NCBI RefSeq assembly: GCF_051014685.1
Contig: NC_135059.1
Location: 1,302,001 to 1,366,000 of the forward strand
DNA length: 64,000 nt
DNA from: Ptiloglossa arizonensis
Lineage: Eukaryota; Arthropoda; Insecta; Hymenoptera; Colletidae
Direction: 5' to 3'
In this document: piece by piece, positions 49,400 to 63,247 of the stretch
How positions within the stretch are numbered: the stretch's first letter is position 1
Layout of the letters: each line of letters begins with the position of its first letter
The notes under the pieces: generated by a model
Told to the model about the DNA's origin: nothing
Databases searched by the model: none
What the model saw: the letters and a program-made list of their open reading frames with translations, nothing else
Program-made: the position numbers and the translations under genes

Positions 49400-52300
49400 T
49401 CACGGTCGGTTGTATTGGCGAGGCAAATGTAACGTGTCGCGTCTATTCGGGCAACGTCGAGCCCTAAAACGAATCCAGACATAATGAATGCCGATGTTTC
49501 CACGTTCGCTACGCTTATTCCAGTAACGAGTAAACAACGCCGACGAAGAACCTAATTTTCGGGCTTTGTTTTTATTCCATTCGGAGGTTCGAAAACCTAG
49601 AGTGAATTACAAAGGAACCCGAACGAACGAAACAAACAAAAGGCACGAAATTTTCAATTAACAGAGTTAGGAGGGGGGAATCGTTTTTTTTTTTTTTCTT
49701 TCTTTTATTTTAGTTTCGGTGCATTCTCGACGAGGCGCGCGAAACTTGTATTCCGAACCTCCAATTAGTTCTCCGCTAATTAAACCGCGCGATAGATAGA
49801 GAGAAAGGAGAAGCGGGAAAAAGAAGGTAAAATAGAGAAGCGTGAGAACACCTCGGGATCGTAGCAAATCGACCAAACCAATCGTAAAAAAAAAAATAAC
49901 CGTCCCACGAGGATTTAACCGACGAAACGACGGTCGAGCGTGCCGGGACGGGTTCGCGTTGATCCTGTAGGATCGAGCGTGGAGGTCTCGTTAAGGGATC
50001 ACTGCCTCGTAACACCCGGGAAGAGGAGTCGTGCGCGATCCCAAAGGACGGTACGGGGGCCAAACACTCACCTTCAGTTGGAAGTTTGCCTCGTTTCCGT
50101 CATCGGTTTTCCCTCGACGCAACGGCCCCGTTCCATCGCGGTTTCTCGAAGTTTATACGTCTCGGGCTATCAACGTTCACCGGCTCGGTAGACACAGGGC
50201 TCCGATCTCGTGGCGTATCGGGACAAAGTGCATCGTTCGATCGCTCACGTGCTTCCGCGAAGCATTGTCGTTGTTCCTCGTGCACCAAATCGGCTCAAAA
50301 TTCCCAAACGTAGACTGATTTCCCCGTGGCCGGGATCACTCGACAGATCGACCGTGTATATCCGCCGATCGGTTCCTCGAGGATCGTTAAATTCGGTTAC
50401 GCACCGTGTGTGCGTCCCTCGGGACGCGAATACGTCGATGTTAACGGAAAAAATGTCCGACACGAAAGTGCTGAAAAAAGTTCTCCCTCGATTCTTGGAT
50501 AAAATCGTTGGATCTCTCCTCGGCGAACAATAACCTCACGGACGATAGGGCTCGCGCATTTGTAATTTCGTTTGAATCGCTCGATCGAACGTTTCTGTAC
50601 ACGCTGTTCCGAAATTGCACTTCGAACCTCTTCGTACCCTCGTAAACGGTCTGAGGAAGAACGTCACAGTTTCAAATTTCGGCAAGTGTTCCAACGTGTC
50701 CAGCACAACGATCCTCTTCTTCCACGGTCTCTGGATGAAAATTTGACGAGAGACGAGCGTGGGTCGCGGTTCCTTCTCGTCTGGATAAATTTCAAAAAAA
50801 AAAGAAAAAATGAGCGACGCGAGAGAAGACCGTGGATCCCCCACGGTCGGAAGGAGGAGGGAACTCGATCCTCGAGGCTTCGTGGGATCGCGCGGTCCAG
50901 GATTCGCAATTTCTCGAGATCGTGGCTACGAACGAGAACGAACGCGTTCCTCGGGAAAGGTTCGAGCTAGGATCCAGCCGAATGTAGCAGCGCGCGTCTA
51001 CTGAAGGAACTTGTGGAGCGAGGGCGCCGGCTTGGACCGCATCAACCCCTCTTCCCAGCATCCCGCGCGTCGCGCATTCTCTTATCAGAGCGTAGCGTTC
51101 GGGATTCCGCGCGGCTCTTTCGCGTTGAAATTCGCATGAAACTTCGTCGAATCCACCGCACACCGACCGAGGAATCCTCGAGAAAGAGTACCGATCGTCC
51201 GACACGGACGCGCCATTTTTTAATTCGAGTCGATTCGCATCCGACCGCGTTTTGACGCAGAGAGCGGAAAAGTTTGAAAAAAGAGGCGGGGAAGAAAGAC
51301 GCAACTTCAGGAATTATTAATTATTCGGATACGAGCGTTATCCGAACGCACCGTTTAATCCTCTTCGCTGAACTCGCGAGTATCGAATACGAGAATTATA
51401 AACGTAATAAATTATACGCGAGTAAGACGTTCTGGGAATAATTTGTCTTTTGCTTGTTTCTTGTGCAAATTATCTCGACTCGTGCTCGAGTATTTTAAAG
51501 AAACTTCCCGCGTTGAAAATTTATCTTCCAGCGTTCCAGTTTATTACTTTTACATTTTTCGTATCTGGTTTTTATAGATACAAGTTCTTAATGAAAAGTG
51601 TCGGAAGCTCGAGAACCGAAACACCCCTTTTCGTGAGTCGATTCGATGTTTCCTTTTCTTGGAATATTGATCGACGAGGTCTCGAACCGTCTCGAGACAC
51701 ATCGAATCCAGGACTTTAGTTCGATAGGACGCATAATGAGCAACATGGGAGCTCCAGTGTCGTCGTTTTCCTCGAGACAACCGTTTTCATTTCTGCGGAT
51801 CTTACGCCAAGAAATGAAAACAATTTCGGGTTTTACTGTATTCTCGTGAAATCGACAGTTCGGGCGCAACTTTAAACGACACTACTTTGGAAACTCTTCA
51901 CGTTGGTATATTTTCACTCGAACGCAACGGGATAATTTCGTAGGTCGTAATTCGTTATAATTCGACGATTAAACCTATTCTCCTTGCTCGAGAAACTCGT
52001 AACGAGTACGGCACAATTTTGAGACCCTTGTGCACGAAATGAGCGCCCATTTAGACACAAGAGTCCTTTAGAGGCTAAGGTGAAACGAATTTTGTTCACA
52101 CCGTGCACGTTTTTCACGGTGTTCCCTTGCAACGCTGTTCTCCGTTCCGCGCAAATAGCATTTTCGCGATTGAATTTCACCAGCAAAGCCGACAATCGAA
52201 AGACGCCTCGCTTTAAATGGCACGTTAGTCGCGCAGCGGCACACGTAAACAAATAATTCTTTGAGTTTCGTGGCCAACAGCTCCGATGCCTCTTGCTCCG

Positions 52301-52640
52301 GGAGAATCAAAGGCTGAAAGAAAAACTGGTACACTGCACGGGACACCAATGAAGAGTGAGACTCCGCGAAAACTGAAAGCTAACAGCGACCGCGCGCGAG
52401 AAGAGGAACGGCCCGAGATTAGTTCGCGCAGAGAGCTCTGGATTCATTTTGATGCTCGTGTAACACACAGTGCGCGAAAGAAACGAATCCGGAGATTTGT
52501 AATAAGAAAAGGGGAAAAAATGAGGTCATGTGTTTACACCGTTTCCACATATTCCGACCGAGAAAAGGATAACGCTTCGGAGGAACCCCGTAGGCTGCAA
52601 ATTAATTACTCGTTTGCGGAAAATCGTTGAATCGCGCACT
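49400..52640. other. GC- and CpG-rich block, likely gene 5' region; exons not resolved
   Basis: Seen: markedly GC-richer than its flanks, dense in CG. Several forward and reverse frames are open at once (for example over 50.2-50.5, 50.57-50.97 and 50.8-51.3 kb), so open frames are weak evidence of coding. A long T tract followed by TTTTATTTTAG (49684-49713) would be an acceptable splice acceptor, and an ATG ORF of 31 codons lies at 50438-50533. Inferred: promoter or untranslated exon region of a gene whose body lies mostly outside or in small exons I could not fix. Confidence 0.35.
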
Positions 52641-55085
52641 CTTCGCGTAATTTATAAATTAAGAAATAGAATTTTAGTTCAAGCGCACGTGTACGTATAC
52701 GATTTTTAACATTTTTCGTTTCTTTTGTGCGTAATTCTCTCTTCGATAAAATCCGTTAATTGGAACACATTTTTTAAAGAAATATTACTCGAGATTCTTC
52801 GTCAAGTGTTTATTCTTCCGTTAGGTAAAGTCGAGCAGTATAGATGTATTAAATGGATATCGTACAAATAGTTTCATTAACGTAAATAAGTTTCACTCTC
52901 GAGACACCTCACAATCATTCGAAAAAACTATTCTAAGAATGTAATTGTATACGTTTTCAAATCGTATTCATTTAAATTATAGAATGTTTCGGAAAGGACT
53001 TTTATTTTGAAATTAGATATTAAACAATTCTTGATTAGTAGAAATTAGGTTTTTAATCAAATATTTCAACTATGAGATCGATACGGATAAAAATTGTTTC
53101 GATACTAACAGCAGCCTAAATAATACGTTCTCCTTTATTGTAGTCGAAAATCAAAGTTCACCTAATATGACTACTTCTTGCGTTCATTTTTATCTGAAAA
53201 ATACCAACCATCGTTGGTTACCAACCGAACTTGCTTTAACGACTGATGATGGAAGATTGTTTATAAAGCTCTGATGGATGGTATATTTACATTGACCCGA
53301 CATTTCGCATAATTAAACGGACAAAGAATTATAAAAAGATCTAATACATTTCGTTATCATTTTACCTTTTAAATACACAATGACAAAATGTAAAATAGAA
53401 CGTTAAAATTTCCTGAAAATTATAGAATTTGTTATCGGTAAAAGACAGTTCGCGTCGAAATGTAGCTTCATCGCGTTCGTTTATTGCGTTTTTCGACAAA
53501 TTGGAGTATGAAACGATAACGTGAAGCATTTATTTCTTTCACGAGAATTTTGTCAACTAGCGTGGGAATTCTGTGGCCAAGAATTTTTATTTCTACAACT
53601 TCTATCGAAAGTAAAATAGGAGAGTAAGCAAAATTTTCGATAATATTTGGAGATTCAATTTAATAGAAATAGGTCGCAACGATATCGAAAATCACGGATA
53701 AATTAATATTTATTTTCACTGAAAGATACACGTCTATATATATGGAAACACGATCGCATTTTAGATTTCCATTTTTCACTCGGTAAATTGTCATGTCAGT
53801 AAATATATTATCTTGGATAATTAGAGGTAGAGTGGAACGGTAAATATATAAAACGTTGCAGAAATTGTTTCCAATTATTATCGTAACTTGTACTACACAA
53901 TAATATAGATACGGAGTAATTACGTTAATATCAACATAAATGTATATTTTAATGCGGTGTATGCAATGCGATAATAGCATTATGTGATTCGTTGTCGAAC
54001 TAATTAACGCCGCTATTATAACTCGAAATTGCAGTCATTTTAACGAACACAGAGACAAACTACGATCGTGACAACTTGCCGAAATATTCGTCAAAGGTTC
54101 GTGCTTCGTTAATGAGAATACCGGAAGAAAGTTCCTCATTAGACTCACATGAGAAGGATTCGTTAAAGGAAAAGAATCTTCCGTTAGAACGTGGAAAATG
54201 ATTTTAAACTGGATAACGGAGAGAAAGGAAAAGCGAGAAGGCTTTCTCATAATGAAATTCATAACCGCGGACATTTCCAAATAAGTTACCTCGTGACGAT
54301 CTTTGTAATTAGTACGACGTTTAACTAGCTAAATTATTTTAATTAGACATCTTCGCGGCAAGACGGCAAATACTACCAACGGCGTCAATTTAAATCACAA
54401 CGTTGCAATTAATATTGTCTGTCCCTGCAAGTGCTCTCGTCTCCAAAAAGTGAATAATTTATATTTTCGATGCAATCAACCACGAAACGAATTAAGTTAT
54501 ATCCGAAACGCTGAACGGGTCACGGAACAAGATACTTCTTGCCTTTATTTGGAAAAACAAGGTATTCCGGTCGGTACCACCGCACAATGAATTCCACGTC
54601 CTCACATCTTTTTAGTTCTTATCTCGAGTATTACATTTCCCCGTCGTTCCTATTTTCAACATTGTATTAAACTCTTTGTTACGACGGTTCCAGTTTTATT
54701 TATCGTTGCTTTGCTACTACTTTTCATTGAATGAAACCGTTATTTGCGACTCGTACAGCCACGCTGACGTCAGGAAAACATCACTTGCTCTTTTATGGTT
54801 CTCAGCAGGCCAAACAACGAAAGAACAGCGTATGGTTTACAAACATTTTCGGAAATCGAATCATCTCGATACCGCCAGAGAGAAAACATTCGTAACTCAA
54901 CAGAGTAGAAGAGTGTTTAAACATTTTCGATCAATTTCAATGACCAACGTATCGCTTTTCGTTTCAATTCTTTTTCCGAGCATGCATTCGTCAATTTTGT
55001 CGTTAAAAATTCGCTCCGAGAAAATTCGAACGACTCGACTACTTTTTATTTATTTAAACAAATAACGAGAATATAAGAATTGTTA

Positions 55086-55201
55086 AATGGAACAATGCTT
55101 GGACGAATGAATAGGATACGGCAATGTAATCGGACAAGTAGAATGGATCGGTATGTGACTGGCCAAGTAAAAATAGGACACAATCTATACGAGCAAACTA
55201 G
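55086..55201 (-). repeat. Degenerate ~30-bp minisatellite (locus 3, opposite orientation)
   Basis: Seen on plus: units ending GGACGAATG, CGGACAAGTAG, GGCCAAGTAAA and GAGCAAACTAG, each followed by AATGGA/AATAGGA, at a spacing of 30-32 bp. These are the complement of the CTACTTGTCCG core at 10.3 and 20.4 kb. Confidence 0.6.
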
Positions 55202-58200
55202 ACTTGAAATAATACTCGACTCCATTGCACTACGGTACATTTTGTTAAAAAGTTTGCGTTAATGAAAGATAACCTTTAATATTTGCGGATTTCAATGTTC
55301 CTAGATAAAATAAACTAAATATAATGAATAAGTCTTGAAGATAATTATTACGATTGTTATTATGCTAGTGATTCAATGCTCACCAATTTTTACAAATTAT
55401 CGAATAACAATTTGAAAGCACTCGGAAAAATGTTGTCGATTTTGGATGTGCATTGTTAAACAAGTACCTTCACCATCTTGCATCTTGCACTCCAGTTTGC
55501 AAGTTTCAACACCATTGACTGAGAAAAGCAAACAGAAGAGCGAGTGTCAACGCATGTTTCGCTACTTACTCTCCAACAACATCAATTGACTTTACAGTAC
55601 CGTCTATCGTTTATTCAGATCACTGAAAAATCATTTCCACGGTAAAACATTCCGATCTCTCGAGCCAAGAAGTTTATACAAACATAAAATACCCGAATAA
55701 ATAAATTTTTATTCCCAGGAAAGTATAAGTCTATTTATTCGATGAATAAGACCCTAGAATTTTCCATTCGCCTCGATAATATTAAGAAACAAGTATCTGT
55801 GAATTGACATGTTCGGTACCAAGTGTACACATACATACATAGTATATACATTTGTGCGACGCAGTGATTTTCTCGAGAAATCAACATTATATATATGTGG
55901 CATTCATGATTGTTCATTTTACATTCGCATTAATAAACGATGTACGAACCATAGATCGGTATCACGTATGTACAACTCAGTATTTAGAAAATATAAATAA
56001 ACGTAAATAGTATTCGACTTAATAAAATTCAAGATATAAACAATATTATTGGAAAAATTAGTACCCCGATATATTCCGCTACCTCTCGAGCAAGGAGCCC
56101 TCTTTAGGCTGGCTACACAGAGTCGAATACGATTGCCGCAAACAGAACAGTGGCAGCAAATACATTAAGACATCACTCGGGTGCGATCGCAAACGGTTCC
56201 AGTCGTTCTGTGAATTCGATGTCTCGCATGCAGGACTAAATACAGTATTGTCTCGTTATAGGTTATCCACTTGGAGAACAACCACGACGTACAACGAATC
56301 AGTCCTCTACTTTGCAGTTCTGTTTTTTTGCCACGCGGTGTGCAACAGACTATTATTGAGCGAGACGACACATGACAACGTAAACTATAAAGGGCCGCTC
56401 GAGTTTCAGTGGCTTTGATTAAAAAGGGATACAGAAAACTAAATATCGTTTTCTTTTTAAAGGAAAGCTTATTTAAATTTTAAAAAATATAAATAGAAAT
56501 GAAATTAGGATATTATTTTTATTCAATGCCGCAATATAAGATTAATTATCAAAGCTGCCAAAGACTCGAGTAAACTTTGTGGTTTGTCGCCGTTATGTGC
56601 TTTCTCGTTCACTCTCAGTCTGTCGTACTCGCTGCAGCAACTGTGAAAGCAGTGGAGGGGGTAAACAGACTACTTACAACGAAACACAAATGACGATCTA
56701 TAACGTGTCGATATTGCACTACCGTCAAGGCATGTACGACAAAATTGAATTCCAGTCAGCGGAAAGAGCGCATAAACGGCAATCTGTAAAACCATTAACG
56801 CGGGAAAACCCATTAAACTCGTCCGCGCACGAATGTGGAAAAATGAATCGAGGGTCATGGGACGGTGTATAAAAATTCGCCGTCAGTTCGATTTCGAAAA
56901 ACGACGGATGTGTATTTCCCCAACGCGGTAGAGACGCTCGGCCACGAATGAAATAGAATACCGACTACATCAATGTCTCGGTTAAACCGCCCCCGTTATT
57001 CGGCCATTTACCGTGGTTCTTCTCGTCCAGATTCACGCTCCTCGTGCCTGGTGTCTCATTTATCACACGATAAAAAAAAAGAAAAAAATGAAAAGAATCA
57101 AAACCAAGAGAAGAAAGAAATTCAGCTACGACGCGAAGCTTTCGGCTTATCGCGAAACCAGGCTCGCTTCGTTAGAAACAGCGAATATTCAAACGTCACA
57201 ATCGATGTACCCAGTTCGATGCAGCTGCAAAAATTGATTTATCCTCGCGCGACCATCTCGCGAAAAAGAAACACCACGGTGTTCGAAATCTGCAGAATCT
57301 GCGTCGCGGTGAACGTAAAATTCAGCTCATAATTTACAAACGTGACCGTAACTCCTGTCCGGCACCGTGAGACGCAAAAACGTTTCGTAACTCTCGGCTA
57401 CCGACGTGGATCGTTAACATTCGTTAGGCTAGCCGCTCGACGTCCTGTCCACAACGTATTCTGACAGTTCGAAAAAACAAACAAGTCAACGAAAATTTCA
57501 TCAACGTTCCGGACGAGGAAATATCGTGATACGAAAGGTGCAACTGTTTTAAAAATTAACAATTCACCGGGAAACATTGTTTCGACGATGAATGAACGAG
57601 TTGAATGTGTTTTTCGCTCTCGATGCGGGCTGGAAATTGTCGAAAATCGACGTGTTTCTGTTTTTCCTCTCGGTGATCGATTTTCGGAATCCTTGGGTGT
57701 TCAATTGTACCGGTAATCGCATTGAAGCTTCGATCTCTTGGCGCACGTAGAGCCCTCAATCAACAAAGTTTCTGCGTTACAAAGGAGGTTCAATTTCCCA
57801 CTACTCGGCGTGGCTTGCTGAATCCTTTTATTTATACGACCCACTTCCGATTCGGTGGCCGGCTCTAATCACAGGAATTAATCGTAGCCCGAGTTATAAA
57901 CGAAAGTTTGGCAGCATTCGAACCTTTCTGTTTGCTCGCAGCATTGTATCGTTGAGCTTTTGTGACGTGTAGCTCGTCTTTCTTCCTGGTTCGGGTCAGA
58001 AACATCGAACGTTGATCAAAACTTCTCGGGTTATATTTGCTGGTTCGAAATATTTTCGGATTCCTTCGTACTGCATTTCGTTAGTACTGCACCTGCACTA
58101 CTAATAGAAATAGAAGACCTATCCAATCTACAACCGTGAATCTGCGCACTGATCTGGACCCTAAAATACCCGATGCACTCTGGACCAATCTTTTTTTAAT

Positions 58201-61137
58201 TGAAATTATTTTTTACATTTAAAGTCTATTCCAGACTGATTATGTTATTGCAGACGCTTCGTCTATCCGTAGTATTTTAATAACACTTTGTCTATTAAAT
58301 CGAGTCATAGAGAACTTACGTAGTAATAATTTTCTCGAAGTAATAACAGTCTTGCTACAGAAATTTATATTATTGAATTTTTATAAATATATAGGGATTT
58401 AGAGAGATTGCATTAAAGATTAATATTTATAAAGTCACACGTGGAAATATAAAAATAGTTTTGCATATACTTGCAATTTCTCCACAGGTTGTATTTTTTC
58501 AGCTCATATTTATACATTTGCGTAATCAGTTCTTTTACTATATATATATAGAATCAGCTTTTTCTTCTCTATTCTAATATAATTATCCTTTGTCTAGATT
58601 TATACCGACAGTTTTCCGCCCATTAATTATAATAAACAAAGAAGCATATTTCAAACACGCGTGGCCGTGATTTCAAACTAAGTGTAATACAAGAATTAAT
58701 AGATAGGTTGATAACATTATTACGAGAACATAGTTGGTATCTCTTTTTATTTATTAAAAAATTTCGATAAAAGTATAAACAAATGTACACGTATATTTGG
58801 AAAAAGAAAAAATTGTTTAAATTGTGTAAAAATTTGTATGCCGGTCCATTCAAAAAATTGAAAAGGCAGACTCTTTCGCTTCCCTGGAGGTAGGAGTAAT
58901 AAAAGCTATGCTGTGTGCATCATGAAGAAAAAATCTTTTCGCTATCCGTAACATTTATCATCGAAATAATTTGTAACGCGAATCTCTGTTCGAAAAGTTT
59001 GTTACAGAAATATGAGAATTAAATTACAACAGTTTCGGACACTCAGCTTTAATCTGCTCTGTACCTTGTTCCAAAGTGTTGTATTTAATTATACGATTAT
59101 AAAATCATAACAAAAATTAGCATATTAGATTTCTTTTTAAAAGAACAAACGTACAACGTAGTGGAACGAGAGATACATTGAACTTAACGGCACAAAGATT
59201 GCTTTTGTTCAATCAAAAATAAATCGATGGTACTTCTACGACAGAAATAAAAAACATACAATTCTAACCGTAAATAAATTGGAAACGATTAAGGGGTAAA
59301 TTACCGATCAGTTTCATGAAATTCGCCAACGTTACGCACTGATATATTTTCAATTACAGTGTAAATCTATTTCGGCGTGAATTTAGAAGAAATTTCTGGA
59401 AAACGCTTCTCTGGCCACCAAATTACAAACTTGATCAATTGAAAGGCCCTCCTGCCTTGTATCCGATTTAATCTATTTTATCTAATTCGACGATCGCGAG
59501 ATCCAGCCAAGGAAGACTCTTTAGTTTCCTACCCCTTTTCCATATCTTTGAGAAAAGAATAGAATCTACAGTTTGGTATTCGAATAGTCCGCGAACCCAC
59601 AAATCTACGCTTTGCGAAATAATTGTGTATAAACTCTTCAATCGTGCAAGAAATAATCGGTTACCGTAAACGATAAACTCGCATCTGTGGATCAGATTTT
59701 TTGAAAAGAGATTCCATAGTCATGCTGCGAGAGATTGGACGTTGAAAATTCTTCACAGAAGAAAATACATCTTTGTGCTCGGAAAATTTTCCATCTTCGA
59801 AAATTTGGTTTCCTCTGAAGCTCGAACGACGGTTTCTTCACGGATCACGTTTGTTTTGTTCGATTCGAATTTCGATGCATTTTACGAACCATAATAATCG
59901 GCGTGCTTCGAGAAGAGCACGTAACAAACAATCTACGTTGATGAATGTATAAAGTTTTGCAACGATTATAAAACTTTAGGAAACTAAATTTATCGAGTAC
60001 CACTTCCATCGGACATCATTCATCCATTTCTCTGCTCGCATTGGTCGTTGATTCTCGTCTTCGATCGAAGAAGCGCAACTGAGCTCCAAAATGAAGTTAA
60101 TTTCGAAAGTGACATTTAAATTAAAGTTGAGTCGCCGCTGAAGCTGAAATTGAAGCTGGAATAGAAGATAGAATTAAAGTTGATATGCCAATTTTGCACT
60201 TTCGGTAAGTACTCGACTATATATCGTCTCTGAAAGTTGGGTCGGCGATCGAAGTTAGAATTGCACGTTTAGAGATAAATTGAGAGTCAACGCGTAAAAA
60301 GTATTCTGTGATGCTAAGTTATTACTTATATTACTTATATATTATATTTAATATGCTTGTCAAGTAGGTTCAATCGAACACTCTTACAACTCGAAGATAT
60401 CGACGAAAAAGGAAAATTGATTTCATTAAACGGGAAGAAGAAGTAGAATTCTTTTTTAGAGCCGTAGAAATTTACTTCACCTAACTTAAAATGATACTAA
60501 TCGGCAAGAAAATTCAAAACTTTCGTGCAAACGTTATTCAAAGCGTTTCGTAGATATCTCGCGAATTAACAAGACGTCTTATAGTTTGAATGTATCAATC
60601 GTTTTAATATTTAACACTCGTTCACCAGTATAGAATGATTCGTTGGCCGCCTGAGAGTTAATTATCGGTAATAATATACTGCTCGATGGTCTGGATCGTA
60701 AAGACTCGATAAAATTAAATTCTACTCTGAGCAAGAGAAGAGCCTTTTTAGACGGTTCTTCGATTTCTGATAGCCCATTCAATTCTACGCTGTAAGTTTC
60801 TTTGTACAAGACGACCTGAATTAAAAGATTGCAGCCTGCAGCTTGCAACCTCTCCCCCCTTTCTTTTCCTCTCTCGCGCGTGATTCAAAGTAACAACCCC
60901 GTTTTAATTCATGAAAGTTGCCTACCATGAAACGCGAGATCCCATCTGTCAAACTTATTTCATTCCGGTAAACACGATTAGAGAACAAACTAATTTGCAT
61001 TTAGTAATGTACCTTTGATTCTGAACGATCAAATACAACGAGGAACGATATTGCGACAGAGTGACTGCAGCAGAGTATCGATTCTGGAGACATACAAATG
61101 AGTTTTGTTCTTCGATAAAAGTTATCGAACAGTACTA

Positions 61138-61237
61138 GGTTGTTCAAATATTTTTGTCGTTTGGTAAAACTTATCGAACAGTCTAGTACTAGGTTGCTCG
61201 ATATGTTTTATCAAACGACGAAACTTATCGAATAACC
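61138..61237. mobile_element. Terminal-repeat-only MITE derivative (family copy 4)
   Basis: Seen: 100 bp that is almost only terminal repeat: GGTTGTTCAAATATTTTTGT at the left, a second internal left-type end from 61192 (GGTTGCTCGATATGTTTTAT), a partial right-type end ACTTATCGAACAG in the middle, and ACTTATCGAATAACC at the right. TA borders both sides. It looks like one terminal-repeat pair nested in or recombined with another. A further fragment (TTCGATAAAAGTTATCGAACAG) lies just upstream at 61111-61132. Confidence 0.65.
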
Positions 61238-63038
61238 TATTAAATTACTTGGGTATTCAAAGTTGTAGGACTCGTAATAAGTAAAATAGATATTTAGCGT
61301 AGATTGTGGATTTTAATTTACCTAATACAACTACAGGTACACGTTTAATGCTAATTACCTGGTAAGAGAGTAAGCACTGTAATTCAAAATCTTCGCGGTA
61401 CTATTAAACTCGTTAAGATTGTAGAACCTCGTTCCGTTGTGTGCTAACTAGAATGGAATGGTATTAAAACGGACACTATAAAAACATTTAGTCAAAACAA
61501 AATCGGCACAGTTTACAATTAGAAAACGCGGTGTATCGATAAGAGTAACACGTACGTAAGTAGTGTTTTATTTTTTGGTAAACTCCCCGCAATATTGGAA
61601 TACGTAGTTCTAAACTTCCTACATTCTGTAAAACGTTAAATACTCTAATATTCCTCGAAATATTTCAACGCATGTACAATTATTTTCAGGCTTATACGCG
61701 AAATTAACGTGGAAACTGCTCTCAAACTTCGAAAAGATAATGCAAATGAAACGTGACAAATGATTAATCACAGACTTAGAATTACTCGTTTCTTTCCGTT
61801 AAAGCGACAAGTGATGTTCCAAATCCGGATAAAACTATTCGACCTGTCTTCGAACCTAAATGGAAATGTACAATAATTGGAAGAATATATAGAAATGAAT
61901 TTCAGTCGAACTCGCGACACATGAAAGCCAAAGAATCTTTTCGTTTCATCCGGGAAGATCGAAGGTATTTACGTTGGCGTAGTTGAAATCCGTTTTACCG
62001 GATTAATTGCATTTTCCACGGTTTCCACCATTCGCTATCCTCCCCTCCTGCTACAGCGACGGTTCGAAAACGTTTGGCAACTTTTACGGTACATTAAATC
62101 CTCCGAATGGGCTTCGCGTATCGCCACGAACAAAAAACAACTCCGCTCTGTACCGAGAACGATTTTAATTTGACTTCGATAAATCAACAAAAATTACCGG
62201 TCCCGCGGGTGGAATCGGAAACATTAACTTTTCTAACGTTCCTCCGCGTCGGGTGTACAGTCGCGAAACTTTTCCCGCGGATAGTGCGCGTGGAACGTTA
62301 CGTCGACTGGGGATCCATAAAAAGCGAGTCGAGTCGACGTTTAAACGTCAGTACGCAATTGCCGCGAGCTTCAAGTCGGTTTTAATACAATTTTAATCCT
62401 CGTTTCTCAACGCGGTCGCCGCATAAGGAACTTCTAATTGAGCATCACTGAGCCCTCTGGAATCGAGAAAGACACACGGGCGCGTCTCGATGGAGGAGAG
62501 GTCTCTAACAACTACGGAAAACAGAAATTAAACGGTAAACTTATTCGATGCTTGTCAACCATGAAAGGGCCAGTTCGTTACCGTATATTTGTTACTCGAT
62601 CCGCCGGATTGCGTAGTGCTGTTTATCCGTTACGATAAACGCGCGCGAACAATACAATTTCACGTACACGTGCATCGAAAAGCTCTGAACACGTTTCTAT
62701 AAATTCTTCATCCACAATTATCTTCTAAACTTTCTATCCGAGTGATTGATACTTTGAAGAGCGTTAATATGCAGCGAACGGTACGCGAACGAGTGTCAGT
62801 TTGGAACAGGAAATAACGTTGTTCCTGTGAAACACGAATGAGAATACGACAACGGGACGTCGATACGATATTTATCTTCGGACCTATCGATGTTTTCACA
62901 AACGCGGAGATTCGAAACCATTTGCGTCGAAATAAATAAAAGAGAAAGCATTGTTCGTTGCTGTAAGTAAAACGGGGATCGTTTTTGAGTCGACACGTGG
63001 AGCGCGTTCGGGTTCAATTTAGATTCGAACGAAGGGGT

Positions 63039-63247
63039 GTGGGACGATCTGTGGACAAGTAAGTTGCTATCGGTCACGGTCGATCGGTAGAATGACGTCT
63101 GTCGCAGTCGGAACAGTGGAAGAGAATCATCCGTGAGCGGATCAAGTGAAATGTGATCACGTCCCCGGCCAGACTAGTAGAACGGGAACTGTCTATGGAC
63201 GGACAAATGGAAACAAGAGGCATGCACGATCGGACAATCAAAACTGG
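63039..63247 (-). repeat. ~30-bp minisatellite, about seven units (locus 4, opposite orientation)
   Basis: Seen on plus: unit ends GTGGACAAGTA, GATCGGTAG, GGAACAGTGGA, GGATCAAGTG, GGCCAGACTAGTAG, CGGACAAATGG and CGGACAATCA follow one another at 28-32 bp, each followed by AA-rich starts. This is the most regular of the four loci. It encodes nothing convincing. Confidence 0.65.

Larger units (their letters stand above)
52641..63038. other. AT-rich unique DNA with isolated repeats, no confident gene
   Basis: Contains the minisatellite at 55.1 kb, an A/G-rich run at 57.06-57.12 kb, degenerate AAGTTGA/GAAGCTGAAATT words at 60.09-60.26 kb and the small MITE at 61.14 kb. Open frames at 54.7-55.1, 56.6-56.9 and 57.0-57.3 kb have no coding signature I can defend. 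Confidence 0.35.

Noticed and set aside
60090..60260. GAAGCTGAAATTGAAGCTGG-like repeats that might encode a coiled coil
   Set aside because: Stops interrupt all frames (TGA after CGCCGC, TAG in GGAATAGAAG); treated as low-complexity DNA.
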